Shown: positions 10,751 through 21,920 of the stretch, piece by piece | How positions within the stretch are numbered: position 1 is the stretch's first letter | Layout of the letters: each line of letters opens with the position of its first letter | Assembly (NCBI GenBank): GCA_047495785.1 | Contig: JBLDXI010000010.1 | Coordinates: 2,170,001 to 2,234,000, forward strand | Reading direction: 5' to 3' | DNA length: 64,000 nucleotides | Source: Lepidodermella squamata | Lineage: Eukaryota; Gastrotricha | Made by a program: the position numbers and the translations under genes | The notes under the pieces: generated by a model | What the model was told of the DNA's origin: nothing | Database searches by the model: none | What the model saw: only the letters and a program-made list of their open reading frames with translations

Positions 10751-11752
10751 ATGGACATGTCTCGAGGCTGGGCCGGTCAAGAGATGGCATCGATCAAGGC
10801 GCCCCGCTCGGAAGCTAGAGCCCCAGTTCATGTCTTGGTATGCCTTTTTCACTTCTCCGCTGACAAATGAGTGCACGCATTTTATGCACAGGACACGACA
10901 CCCCAGCTTGTGCAAACAAAGCAGCGGTTGGAACTACTGCAGTTGCAGCTGCGCACGTCGAATGATGCGGACCATACTCGGCTGGAAAACGAGAAACGGG
11001 AGAAGCTAGCAGCACTGGAGGCAGAGCGCCGACGCGCGCAGGAGGAACTTCGGCAGAAGGCGAGATCGCACAGCCTCGATACTAAAAAGTTCAACTTTGC
11101 GATTATCGGCGGGCCTGGGACCGGCAAATCAACGCTGCTGAACGCGTTTCTCCGTCGAAATCTTGCAGTTGGCGTGATTGAGACGACGGAGAATCCATCT
11201 CAGTACGTGAGCTCCTTCAACCCGTCGTTCGTTTTCTGGGATCATCCTGGAGCCATGACCCCGAAGCACCCTGTTGGCGAGTACTACCTTGAGAATTTCC
11301 TGTACTTCATGGACGCGTTGATCATCGTAACTGGCAACCGGCTGACACAGTTCGACATTGAATACGGGCTCCAGGCTAAGAGAATGGGCCAAGAGTGCAT
11401 TTTCGTTCGCTCAAAGTCTGATGTAGACCTGGACAACGAAGCTTACGACAAGTATGGTGGGAATAATACATTTTCCGCCCTCGACGAATCAAATCGCCGG
11501 TGCTTGAAGGATGATGTCGCGCATAGAGTCAAATCGAACTACGAGACGCAGCTTATGGAGCACGGACTCGGCTCGGCCAAGTTTTACTACGTCAGCGGCC
11601 GCACGTTGCAGCAAATGATGGACTTTGAATCCGCATCCGAGCCGAAATACCCGATCATCGACGAGAAGTTGTTCCTGCAGTGTCTGGTCGATGGAGCTCG
11701 CCAGAACAGAGGAGTTGACATCAACGAGTTCGAGCTGCCCCCGTCAGCATGA
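10751..11752 (+). CDS. IRG-like GTPase, type A
   Basis: Exon 1 is 10751-10837 (29 codons, ending PRSEARAPVHVL), the intron 10838-10891 is GTATG..GCACAG, and exon 2 is 10892-11752 (861 nt, the same length as in the paralogue at 7294). The product is about 315 aa. After DTTPQL comes a coiled coil, then G1 GGPGTGKST, ETT, G3 WDHPGA, G4 FVRSKSDVDL, FYYVSGR and the VDGARQNRG tail. Unlike the paralogue, its N-terminus (MDMSRGWAGQEMAS) is not hydrophobic, so localisation may differ or the true first exon may lie upstream. AATAAA at ~11898 is a plausible poly(A) signal. The gene converges on the type M gene at 13291. Confidence 0.82.
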
Positions 11753-11911
11753 ATGGCATGAAGAGTGGTCCCAACTAGACATGAGTATTCGATTTGTCTG
11801 AACTCCTGCTTTGAAATTGCTCATCGTTTGAGTCGCAGTGCCTATGTATTGTTCTCAGTTCTAGCTCTACGAACTTGCTAACGATTTGTGATTTGCGAAT
11901 AAAAGAGACAC

Positions 11912-12498
11912 ATGTAGAACAGCGGTTCCCAAACTTGTTTTCTCGTATGACACACCAGCGTCCTATGATAATGGCTCGTAGGACACCTTGCTAAAATGAA
12001 TGAAATTTGGTTGAGAATGGGTACATTTGTTTGAGCTGGAAATGTATTGCTTGTTAACATTGATTTTTGATGATGGCATCCTCGCGCGAAATTAAAAAAA
12101 TCTCAGGTGAAATATATACTAATCGTGCGAGCGAAGCGAGGAAATTTTCGACACTGAAAGACGACGTATAACTTCTTATAAATGAGCCTCGTGCCTCGGG
12201 AGTTTTCCCAGAAATTAATTTTGGAACAGAGGCCAGTTTAAACAATAAATTCTATCCTCCATCGTCTCTCGATCAGAGGCTTTCATAAACAATTCATAAA
12301 TAGGCAACTTAGCAGACGGTTTTTTTGTATTTCGAGTCTGAAAATGGTCCAAAATGCCTTGTTTCTTAGTGTGGATCTATTTTATCATCTTTTTAATTTT
12401 GAGGCCCATAGGACACAACTGTCCTACGGGAAACTTGAAAGTTGGCATAGCACACGGTTTGTCCTATTGGACATGGTTTAGGAAACGCTGATGCAGAA
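11912..12498. mobile_element. Non-autonomous hAT-like element
   Basis: The element spans 11920-12490. The left end is CAGCGGTTCCCAAACTTG; the right end, reverse-complemented, is CAGCGTTTCCTAAACCATG. These are classic hAT-type termini. The flanking octamers ATGTAGAA (11912-11919) and ATGCAGAA (12491-12498) differ at one base, as expected for an aged 8-bp target duplication. No transposase; the internal GAGGCCCATAGGACAC and related motifs are inverted-repeat remnants. Confidence 0.82.
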
Positions 12499-12879
12499 AA
12501 ATTCACCATGGGGCGACGAGTCGCAATCGAAATTCCATTGTGCCCAGGTTTTTTGAGTAAAATCCGGTCAGCGGCTAGAACTATTGACAGCTTGATTTGA
12601 TTCGCAGCTCTAGTCACTCCTAAATCAGGTATTATTGACTGACAAACCACGAGTTGGAATAATTGACACTTCAAAATGACATCCTGTTAGGTGAAAAGGA
12701 AACTCATACAGTTCGAAAGCCCGACTTTGAGCCGGTTTTTCTTGCTCAAACAGTTTCAGTTAATTAATAAGTTCAACGGCGCTAAAAGAAAGTCAGCGCA
12801 CTATATTGGTATTCCGCGGTGGTGTATAGTGCGAACATGCAAGCCGTGCCGGGAAACAGTTAAATTTCCAAGTTTTGAA

Positions 12880-13100
12880 AATGTGATGAAATTAAGTGTG
12901 CGACCAAAGTCAAAATATGCCAAGAGTCATTTTTTGAATAATACACGAATTTCAGGCGACGCATGGGTTCTGAATCGAGCACTCTACATTACAGCGAACG
13001 CCGTGATTTATTGTGGCCATCTTGACCTGAAAGATATATCCGAGAAATGATTTCAGGCCGCTAGAAAATTTCAAAATTAGGTTCCGCTCACCGTAAATTT
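12880..13100. repeat. Dispersed repeat, inverted relative to 24905-25260
   Basis: Blocks here (TGTGGCCATCTTGACCTG, TTTCAGGCCGCTAGAAA, GGTTCCGCTCACCGTAAATT) recur in reverse orientation at 24.9-25.25 kb next to another GTPase copy. The element class is not clear. Confidence 0.6.
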
Positions 13101-13290
13101 TGTTGCGGTAAGAGGAAGACCCATTTTATAAATTTCATTTTCGGAACGTACACAACTGTTTATCACGCAAAATTTACTTTCAAAAGCAAAGTGCAGATAA
13201 CGCATAAGCTATTTATTCATAACGGCAAGTGAATGAACGCATCTGACATGTCCTCGAATGTTGAAGAGTCATAATATGGCAGTAAAGCAA

Positions 13291-14286
13291 TCAATCTTCC
13301 CAGACCATCTTGGAAAGAACAAACTCGCCTAAACTTCGCAAAGCACCGTCTTTCTTGAGCCCGTCGTGCAACTCCTTCATCAGCTTCTTCTCATCCAGCA
13401 GCGGCCATCTGTACTGACTGGGTTGATCACCATTGACGATTTGCGCGACTGTCCGGGAACTGATGAAGTAAAACGGAACTGTTGAGCCATCCTTCATTTT
13501 CGCGACGCTGTATTCCCGGAATTGGCCTCCGTAATTCTTCTTGATTTTTGTTCTGACGCCGTCGGCTACACGTCTTCGCTCGTTGGCCGGGCAGAACTCC
13601 CATTCTTTCTTCTCCGAGTCGTAGTAGTCGTTGGCCAGATCCGCATCAGCCTTCGACCTCACGAAAACAACTCTCTGGCCATGTCGAATCGCTTCTTTCG
13701 CAAACCCAACGTCAAACTGAGACAAGCGATTGCCGGTCACAATGATCAGCGAATCCATCAGATACAGAAAGTTGTCAACGTAATAATTCGCGACCGGATG
13801 CTTCTCTGTTGCCGAACCAGGCACGTCCCAGAACACGACGTTTTCAGCGTTCTTGGACTTGCTACGGTGGGGTTCTGGTTTCATTGTGCCCTCCACAACA
13901 CTTGTTAGGGCGTTGGCGCCTGGAACCAACGCGTTGATAAGGCTTGACTTGCCGACCCCGGCTAGACCGATTATGGCGAAGTTGAAGTTGTCGACATTGA
14001 AGCCGAATTCTCTCGCTTTGCTTATGATTTCAGCCTCCATTCGCTTGCGCTTCTTCTCTTTCATAGCCTCGATGCTATTTTTCTCCTCCATCAACCTTAG
14101 CTTCACAGTTTCATCAATTTTACTGGCCATCATTTTCTCCAGATCTGCTATTTGGGCATTGAGCCGCGCAAGCATGGCCTAGTAGTAAAATAGCTAGGTC
14201 AATATCGAGAGAAATCGTAGAAACCTTACCATAATTTCAGGCGGAGTTCGATACTCAACGGTAGGACGGCTTCGGCTTGAACCCAT
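13291..14286 (-). CDS. IRG-like GTPase, type M (putative N-myristoylated)
   Basis: Exon 1 (14286-14230, 19 codons) encodes MGSSRSRPTVEYRTPPEIM; the intron 14229-14179 ends ACTACTAG; exon 2 is 14178-13291. The product is about 314 aa. MGSSRS is a strong myristoylation-like N-terminus. A coiled coil rich in K/R/E (~25-80) precedes G1 GLAGVGKSS (Ser in place of the usual second Thr), EGT with PEPH, G3 WDVPGS, G4 FVRSKADADL, FYFISSR and the KKDGALRSL tail. It closely resembles the gene at 23122 in sequence and structure. It lies just left of the large transposon. Confidence 0.83.
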
Positions 14287-14289
14287 TGC

Positions 14290-15142
14290 GATAAAGAAAT
14301 GGTATGTTTGTTCAAACTAAAAACTGCTGATATAATAAATTAAAAAATTAATGCTCGTCAGAGCAGAATATATTTCGAGCGCTAAATTCGAGCTCTAAAT
14401 TGAGAAGCGAAGTCTTATTCATGGTCAGGAAAATTCATGAGAAAAGTAATCAAGTTGCCAATGATCCGGATTAAAAAGATCCGGAGAAATCTGATCAATG
14501 TCGAAATAAGCACCCGGGTTAGGTAGATATTTAACAAGAACCCGCTAATTTTCTTGTTAGAAATCTGATCCTACAGGAAAAATTAGCGAAACTACCAAAT
14601 CATGGGTTTCCCGGGGATCCTCCGCTAAATTCTTCAATGTCTTCGATAAAATGGCGGATAGAGGCGGAAGTTTCAAGATTCAATTTATAAAAGAATTAGT
14701 TGAATCTCCTCAAAAATTAACAAAATGGCCGCGCAACTTTTGGGACACGCTTATCCTAGTTTGTATCCTAGTTTCATGATTGCTTAAATTGCAATCATGG
14801 GCTCTGATTTGGTGTTGTAATGTTGCGATGAATTAGTGGTTTCGATGAAATATTGATTGCTAAAGAAAAATTATGTTGCTGAAGAAAGAAAGTTAAACTG
14901 TGAATGGGGAATATAAAAAACAATGATACGTTGATATCGCATATGCCATATACAATGATACGTCGGGCAGCTATAACAATGATGATAATAAATCAACCGC
15001 GCAAATATTGAAGCGGTGGAACAGTCGCGTGCCGGCAGTGAACGGATTAGTCACGGATTAGCATGAATCATTTTACATTTACAGTGAAACTCCGATTCTG
15101 CGTCCTTTTGCTTTCCGTCTGTCCGGAAATCGGGGTATGTAT
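14290..15142. other. Intergenic, nothing recognised
   Basis: AT-rich sequence between the GTPase first exon and the left end of the 6.5-kb transposon. No domain-bearing frame or RNA gene is visible. Confidence 0.4.
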
Positions 15143-15451
15143 GTTACGACCCAAGCCAGAAAGCGACCACATCGCGGTCTGGTCGACCAGACCCCGACGT
15201 GGCTTTAGGCGATTTCCACGTCGCGCTCTGGTCGACCAGGATGCGACGGGCCTGCAATCTCTCTTATCAAACACCTTTGTCGGGCTTCGGCTGACAGGTG
15301 TCAACCCAGGTACGGTGGGCTCCAAATCGAGAACAATGGACGCGCGCGCGCATTGTTCCGCCGTGCTCTGGCTCACACGCGCGCGCACGAGCCAGAGCCC
15401 GACGCAGCTACGCATGTACACACCCTAATATTGTATTACTTTACAACCTTG
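15143..15451 (+). repeat. Left terminal inverted repeat of transposon
   Basis: 309 bp, matching the reverse complement of 21390-21696. It contains an imperfect GGTCTGGTCGACCAGACC palindrome region and an alternating CG tract. The open frames across it are not genes: the same frames appear mirrored in the other arm. Confidence 0.9.
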
Positions 15452-15945
15452 AAACGCTTTGGAGACATTTTATTTAGCACTCAACAGCCATATTTTACTT
15501 GGTAAAATTTCGCTAATGTCGTTGTGATTTTTCTTGAATTATAATGACATTTCAAAAATCGGATAATTTTTTCTTATAAAAGCAACAGCCGAATGATAGG
15601 AATATTAATAATCCATTAATTTTACAAAAACAGCATCGCAAACAAATTGATTTTTTACATCGATAAAATTATTATATTTTAATCGAAATTACGAGCACAG
15701 CAAACATTTTTACAGCATTTTTTCAAGTACATAGCAAGACATACATGTATGGACGAAAAAAAACCAAATTTCCGATCTCAGATTTCATAGCATGAGAAAA
15801 ACAGCAAAACATCAAAATACATAGTATAAATCAGTGAAATTGGCATTGGTGTCGCATCGATATACTACAAACAGTTATACGAAAAGATTTTTTAGCATTC
15901 AAAATTTTTAGTATAATAGCGCCATATAATTCACGTGATATAAAT

Positions 15946-18799
15946 TTAGCTAGTTACTGGCTGTTTTTTATTCTTACAAGTGCGATTGTTGTGGCATTTT
16001 GAGTTGCAAATATAATTATTCCGCTTGCACCAGCAGTGCCCCGATTCGCAGTCCAGCTTGCATTTGCAGCCCTTCTGCGTCTTCTTGCCGTCGTCAGCTG
16101 CCGCATTGTTGCCGGGTCGAGACAGGATTGCCGATGAGCGCAACGACATTTGTTTGTCTGGGACTTCTGACGGCCGAAGGGTGACCAAATCCGTTTTCGT
16201 CACTTCCTGCCGCAGAAAATGTCGATCCAAGCGGCCATGTGGAGTGCCGAGAACGTACTGGCCGCGCTCGGTAACTTCAAGGACAACACCGGCCTCATTT
16301 CGAGGGTCGACAGCGCCGCGATCGAGCTCGGGGATTGGAATTAGCACGTTGTCGCCGGGCTGAAGGGGCGGCAGGCGCTGTTGTGAATCCCGAATCATTC
16401 TGTCCGCTTGCAAGTTGAGATTAGCCGAAGCCATCTTTCGATTGCGAGCCATAGTATTGATGCGGTTATCGATGTTGATTTCTGCGCAATCATCGCAGTG
16501 GGCAGAGTTGACGACTACGTTGGTCACGCACTTCTCACACGCCTTGGCTTGGCCCGCTGTTACAGGTTGAACGACGGGTGTCAGTTGGACTGCCATGAGT
16601 TGAACAGCCGGCTGTAAACAATAAATAAATCAATAAATAATTTCAATAGTTCTTGGTTGGGAAAAAATTGAAGGGCAAACATTGCAGGGGAAGGAATCGA
16701 AATTCGCTCACCTTCTCATTCGCCTTGTTGCCAAGAACCGTTATACTCACTGACGATTCGGATGAAGCAGTCGGCGACAGTTCCGAGACGATTGGTGCAG
16801 GCGTCGGAGTAGTAACGGCCGTTGTCGTTGCCGAAGTCGATGCGATTTTTGACGCGGACGTAGTACCGGGCGTCGTCGTAGAAGCAGCTGTCGCCGTAGT
16901 CGAAGTAGTAACGGCCGTTGTCGTTGCCGAAGTCGATGCGATTTTTGACGCGCACGTAGTACCGGGCGTCGTCGTAGAAGCAGCTGTCGCCGTAGTCGAA
17001 GTAGTAACGGCCGTTGTCGTTGCCGAAGTCGATGCGGCCTTGGTACTGGGCGTCGAAGTAGAAGCGTCAGCAGCCGCCGAGCGGTCAAAGTTTCGTACCA
17101 GCAGATGCTGTTGAGCGGGTTGAAGCTGGTTTGAACTGCTGGCTTGCGGCGTTGCCTCAAGGACGAGGCAGTCGTCATCGGCATCATCATCGGATTAATC
17201 GGTATCACCAGTAACTAAAAGTGATAGGAACAAAACGAATGAATAATTTGGTCGAAAACTGGGAGATAAAAACCAGATAAAAAAAATTAAATGAAACTTA
17301 CTGATTTCGCCGCTCAAGACTTTATCCAAGTCTTTTTCATTCCGAATGAGATCGATGACATCGCGCGGAACGCCGACCAAAGAGTAGAGCCCGCAACGAG
17401 GTCGTTCACCAAATTGGCATTGGTACGGCGTCATTTTCAGCCCGGAATGAACCGACGAGTTGATCGAGTATTGAACCGGCCCAAGCGCCTGGTACCAGTC
17501 ATCGGTGTTATTGTCGACAAGATAGCTAAGTATAGCCCCTTCGACGATTTTGTTGCGATTTTCAACGCTGAAAATGAAGAAAAGCGATATATAACAAATA
17601 ATGATTGAAATTTTGAAATAAATTTAATTTTATAAAATTTCCAATTTTTTTGTAATGCCCAAAAATTTCCAATTAAATTTTCAGCAATTTCTAATTAAAA
17701 AAATCTCTAAAAAAAAATAAATGGATTTTCATTGCTAACCCGCCCTGGGACTGGCTATGCCTCGGCTTGCCATGGATAATTTTGCCGCCAACAAATTTGT
17801 CGTTGATGTGCTTCACCAGTGTCCCATTTGCGAACTCGGAACCTGGGCAATAGAGTTATCATAAAATATTGAAAAAATTGGCAAAAATTATAACAAACCG
17901 TTATCGCAGTGGAGAAGGGCTGGGCAGCCGAAGTCATAAAAAATCGACATTATGACATCTGCCACGGTGAACATGTCCTTACTTGTTAGAGGGCGTATGA
18001 GCACGTATTTCGTGAGCATGTCGACGTAGGTGAGAATGAATCTCCACGGCTTGTCTTGCGTTGTGTTGGTGAAATTCGGCTTCTGTTGCATATCGATCAA
18101 ATCAACCTGCGCCCTGTGACCATACTGCTCACCCGGCCGAGACGGCTTGACCACGGCTCCTTTCTTCTTATGGGTCTTCTTCGCCAAGCACCCAGGGCAG
18201 AACTCGCAATAAATATCGCAAATTTCGCGCGTGATATTTGCTGCAAAATTTTGCACTTCTTGATGGGTTCGACGACCAGCCCGATGATTAGCCCCATGGC
18301 ATTGACCAATTATCTTAAAAAATATATATAATTACCGAAAAATCGAAATTAATTGATCGAACCTAAATAAATTCCTAGGTTGACGAACTACTTTATCAAA
18401 AAAAACCCAAGCGATAAAATTTAGCGGTATGCGATAAAAATCGAAATCGAATGCAACAATAATTAAAATTTGACTTACATCAAAATATTTGTCCACCGTG
18501 TAGTAATACTTGAACTTGGTATTGTCGGCGTCGTTAGCAGCCTTGTCGACCAAGCGATCTTCGCCATTGATGTGTTGGACGAAATAACGGTTTTCGCGAC
18601 GGCGGTCCTTTGACGACTTCTCCGCGTGTTCGGCTGTCTTCAACGTTGCCGCTTTCGTTTCGGCGATGACGTTAGCCAGCTGCTCGGCGTTGAAATGGGC
18701 GCTGTTATCGCCCTTCTTTGCGTCCATGATAGTGAGCAGCTTTGCCTGAAATTGCTCGCGCTGGGCCTGAACGCGGGGATCAGGCACCGGGTCCGCCAT
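15946..18799 (-). pseudogene. KRBA2/SCAND3-like integrase (transposase) with in-frame stop
   Basis: Exons 18799-18479, 18313-17899, 17842-17740, 17567-17302, 17214-16712 and 16611-15946 join with consistent phases. In order: a helical N-terminus (MADPVPDPRV); an H2C2 integrase zinc finger (CHGANHRAGRRTH .. CEFCPGC); an rve core with D (QVDLID), D (HCDNG) and E (SQGGVENRN) plus the family motif HGKPRHSQSQ; the SPYE-like MTPYQCQFGERP block; a Ser/Thr-rich linker with 32-residue tandem repeats; a CxxC..HCDDC finger; and a Cys-rich CXC-like tail (KGCKCKLDC..GHCWCKRN). In the consistent phase, exon 5 begins ITGDTD then TAA before SDDDADDD, which would truncate the protein after the catalytic core. 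This stop makes the copy likely inactive unless it is a sequence error. Confidence 0.8.
16815..17035 (-). repeat. 96-bp tandem repeat in integrase linker
   Basis: Slightly more than two copies of a 96-bp unit encode, in the integrase frame, a Ser/Thr/Ala-rich stretch (ASTSATTTAVTTSTTATAAS). The open frames in the other five phases over this tract (Val-rich, Arg/Leu-rich) are consequences of the repeat. Confidence 0.8.
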
Positions 18800-18899
18800 T
18801 AACTTGAAATTAATAATTACCCTAGAATAGAGAAAAACAAACAATAGAGCAAATTAACAACAAATCGGCCAACATTTTTTATTGTAACGGTTCAATTAT

Positions 18900-18982
18900 T
18901 GGTTCAGTGAAAAGGTTCAGTGAAAAGGTTCACACGTCATAGTCACAGTGAAAAGGTTCAGTGAAAAGGTTCACACGTCATA
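18900..18982. repeat. Tandem GTGAAAAGGTTCA repeat
   Basis: Repeats of CAGTGAAAAGGTT, arranged as a duplicated block ending TTCACACGTCATAG, lie between the integrase start and the small coiled-coil frame inside the transposon. They could be internal transposase-binding repeats; function not shown. Confidence 0.6.
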
Positions 18983-19211
18983 GATCTTGTTCGTCGAAGA
19001 TCGGAAGGTCGGGGAGGCTGTCGATGACTGCTTGACGGGCACGTTTTTCTTCGGCCAAACGTGCTTGACGGGCACGCTTTTCTTCGGCCAAACGGGCCTT
19101 TTCTGCTTCCTCGACAGGGTCTACTCGGTCGGGGACGGGGAAGATGACGCGAATGTTGTATCCGATAACCCAGTAGACCCCGGCGATCTCGGGATCGGCG
19201 ACAGCCGGCAT
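18978..19211 (-). CDS. Small coiled-coil protein inside the transposon
   Basis: A 77-codon frame on the same strand as the integrase, ~180 bp upstream of it. It has a Val/Ile-rich N-terminal part (AGVYWVIGYNIRVIFPVPD) and a charged repeat ARLAEEKRARQ present twice as a 33-bp DNA repeat, ending PDLPIFDEQDL. It resembles no family I recognise. It may be an accessory protein of the element, a 5' exon of the integrase transcript, or spurious. Confidence 0.35.
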   Translation of the reverse strand: MPAVADPEIAGVYWVIGYNIRVIFPVPDRVDPVEEAEKARLAEEKRARQARLAEEKRARQAVIDSLPDLPIFDEQDL

Positions 19212-20358
19212 CTAACGAGTGCCGTCGTCGAAATCGACTGGGACTTCGAGGACAAGCTGATCATCAAAATTCGACGACGACAGTGCAAGATGTATCAAGT
19301 GAAATGTAAAAAATCTAAACATAAACATACAGAGGCCACGTAGCAAGAATTCCATAGACTTTTGGATAGATATTTTATTCTTATAAAAATTAGCAAATTT
19401 TTAAGGCGGCTATATTATAAGACTCGTAATGTAGTGAAAATAACGACAACAAGCCGGATTACTATTAGGAATGTTAGGATTATTAGGAATCTGCGCGTAA
19501 CTTTGAAATGCTGTAAAAAGAGACAGGGTTCCACCGATAAGGAATGAAAGGAAAAGGTTCCAACAGGGTTCCCCACTAGTCATAGGGCAAGTTCGATAGC
19601 GAAGAAACGGAATTGAGGGGAGTTGGCATCTTATTAATAGGGCCTTGCAAAAATTGGCTACACAAAAAGATAGGCAAGAGGTAGGATGTTGATAGGGTGT
19701 GATTTCTCGGAACTTAAACCCTCCTTAATCCACCTGAGTACACACTTCACGCATCTAATCACTGCGAGAGGGCGGTATTATACCAGCAGTATTCAGGCGG
19801 CTCAGAATGTTATGCTACAAATAAAGGGAAAAAAGGAAAACTCTAAAAGACATACTCTTAAAGGCAGTCTTTTAACCGTGCTAGACAAAAAAATGGAAAT
19901 CAACTAAAACAGGGGGCCAAATTTAGGGTTTGAAATCAAAGGTAAATTGAAGGAAATTATAAAGCTAAAACGGGATTAATGATGACTCCCCTCGACATTT
20001 GCGACATTAGGTGGATATTGCGTGACAATTAGGGCGCGACTCGTGACTCGCGCGAGATGCGATATGCGTCTGTCAAGCGGCTGGCCTATGAGATGAAAGT
20101 GCGGCTCCTCTCGACAGCGTTAACGCGCATTCCTGTTATTTCTTTCAATGAGCCGCTATCCATCAGCTATCTATCAGCAGCACCTGGATACTGTACTTTC
20201 CTTCGTGTCAAAAGTCAGTTTAAGTCGTATTTATTACACCCTGCTCACGTTTCGCTCAAAATTAATCAGTTCTGGCCATCATATTTATTTTATTCAAAAA
20301 AATCGTGAAAAAACAACGGGTTTAATAGATGCATAAAGATCTAAAATTTCAACAACTT

Positions 20359-21356
20359 TTAACCCTCTAATGCCGGCAGCTGCTTAGTTTATACAAATTG
20401 AGTATACTCATTGGGGAAAATTCACTCATTTTGAGTTAACTAACACGCAACTTGTGTAAACTCAGTCTGGGAGGCGTTTTTCAGGCTTCTGGGCTTGAGG
20501 CCGATTATACACACGTGTCACCTGAGTTTACTCATGCTTGAAAACTTGTATAAACTCGCTCTTGAGTTAACACAGGAAGAGCGCAAAAATCACATGTATT
20601 TTATTCACAATTTTACAAAATTGATAAAAGTGATAAAAAATTCGCGATGAAACAGCATGCAGTGGCAAGTGGAACGTCGGCTTGCGGCGCCATATCAGCA
20701 GCGCAGGTAGATGTCGCGACCAGTTGTTGGGCGGTGCGCTTCGGATCCGCTGTAGGTACCGCTAAAAGAGGTTGACTTACCATATTTGAAATAAAACTTA
20801 AAATAAAATATAAACTAAAGATGTGTGATTCTAATGCGCTCTCCCTGTGCAGTTTATATGTCCGATCGTATGCATTATGAGTGAGCATTTATTATTGCGT
20901 AACTATAGAAAACGCATTACTGTTACGCAATGTTATGTTGCGCAACATCTGCCACGACATGCGTGCACGTCATGTCCTGAATTATTTATTTCCCCCACCA
21001 AAAATGAAAAAACAAGATATCGAAATAACTATAGGTGCATGAGTAAACTCAAGTGATAGTTGTGTTAATACAAAACTGTTTGCATCGATGCACACAAAAC
21101 AGGCCGCCCGCGCGACCCCCGTGTCATTTGGTCGATATTTGACTGAGTTTACACAAAAAGCAGGCGTACCCGTGATTTGCGCGCACACCTGTGTTACGTA
21201 ATCAACGCGGCGAGTCTGCGGTTTTCGGAATCGGGTAGCCCAGATGGCCATCTAAACGTTTACCAAAACGTTTTTCCTGAATAAGTCGGGAAGTATGAGA
21301 ATTCAAGGTGAATAGCCGCAGTTTGAGTATACACGTTCCCGGCATTAGAGGGTTAA
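20359..21356. mobile_element. piggyBac-type MITE nested in the transposon
   Basis: TTAA at 20359-20362 is followed by CCCTCTAATGCCGG; the right end is CCGGCATTAGAGGG followed by TTAA at 21353-21356. TTAA duplication plus CCCT.. termini is the piggyBac signature. The ~990-bp interior has no transposase but contains scattered, mutually inverted TGAGTTTACACAA-like repeats. Confidence 0.85.
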
Positions 21357-21389
21357 CGGTGTCGAGAACATGACAATGATGAGAATCCA

Positions 21390-21696
21390 AGGTTGTAAAG
21401 TAATAAAATATTAGGGTGTGTACATGCGTAGCTGCGTCGGGCTCTGGCTCGTGCGCGCGCGTGTGAGCCAGAGCACGGCGGAACAATGCGCGCGCGCGTC
21501 CATTGTTCTCGATTTGGAGCCCACCGTACCTGGGTTGACACCTGTCAGCCGAAGCCCGACAAAGGTGTTTGATAAGAGAGATTGCAGGCCCGTCGCATCC
21601 TGGTCGACCAGAGCGCGACGTGGAAATCGCCTAAAGCCACGTCGGGGTCTGGTCGACCAGACCGCGATGTGGTCGCTTTCGGACTTTGGTCGTAAC
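21390..21696 (-). repeat. Right terminal inverted repeat of transposon
   Basis: 307 bp, the inverted partner of 15143-15451, with the perfect palindrome GGTCTGGTCGACCAGACC near its outer end (21645-21662). Confidence 0.9.
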
Positions 21697-21920
21697 ATGT
21701 GTTTATACATTCTTCATTAATTTCCGCAGCATCGAATTGCATGTAAATTGACCCGGATTAGCCGTATTTTCGGATTTCCCGCCCGATTTTTTGGCCGGCC
21801 CGTAGATGACGCCAAATCGGGGTTTCACTGCGTATTAACAAAATAATAATAATATTATGTCTCATAGATAAATAAAAAAGATAGATCTGACACGCTAGTA
21901 CATTTATGTGTGCCGAAATG

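Larger units (their letters stand above)
15143..21696 (-). mobile_element. DDE-integrase DNA transposon with ~308-bp TIRs (IS3EU-like)
   Basis: The terminal inverted repeats 15143-15451 and 21390-21696 are nearly identical in opposite orientation. Both outer ends read TTACGACC, followed by a subterminal palindrome GGTCTGGTCGACCAGACC in the right arm and a near-copy in the left arm, then a GC-rich (CGCG)n tract. Between them lies a spliced integrase gene and a small coiled-coil frame, with no reverse transcriptase. If the element is taken to start TAC and end GTA, the flanking hexamers are GTATGT and ACATGT (4 of 6 match). As I recall, IS3EU elements have TAY..RTA ends and 6-bp duplications, and KRBA2/SCAND3 proteins derive from that group. 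Ginger-type is the alternative. Confidence 0.8.

Noticed and set aside
12691-13050. 119-codon plus-strand frame
   Set aside because: It overlaps a dispersed repeat found also at 24.9-25.25 kb and has no recognisable domain.
15063-15428. Open frames of 100-120 codons on both strands at 15.06-15.43 and 21.41-21.72 kb
   Set aside because: They are mirror images lying in the two terminal inverted repeats of the transposon. GC-rich palindromic DNA stays open in several frames, and no domain is seen.
16653-17208. Val-rich plus-strand frame and Arg/Leu-rich minus-strand frame
   Set aside because: Both are out-of-phase readings of the 96-bp tandem repeat that encodes the Ser/Thr linker of the integrase.
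15143-21696. Ty3/gypsy LTR retrotransposon or Maverick/Polinton
   Set aside because: The terminal repeats are inverted, not direct. There is no RT, protease or DNA polymerase B, and the element is far shorter than Polintons.
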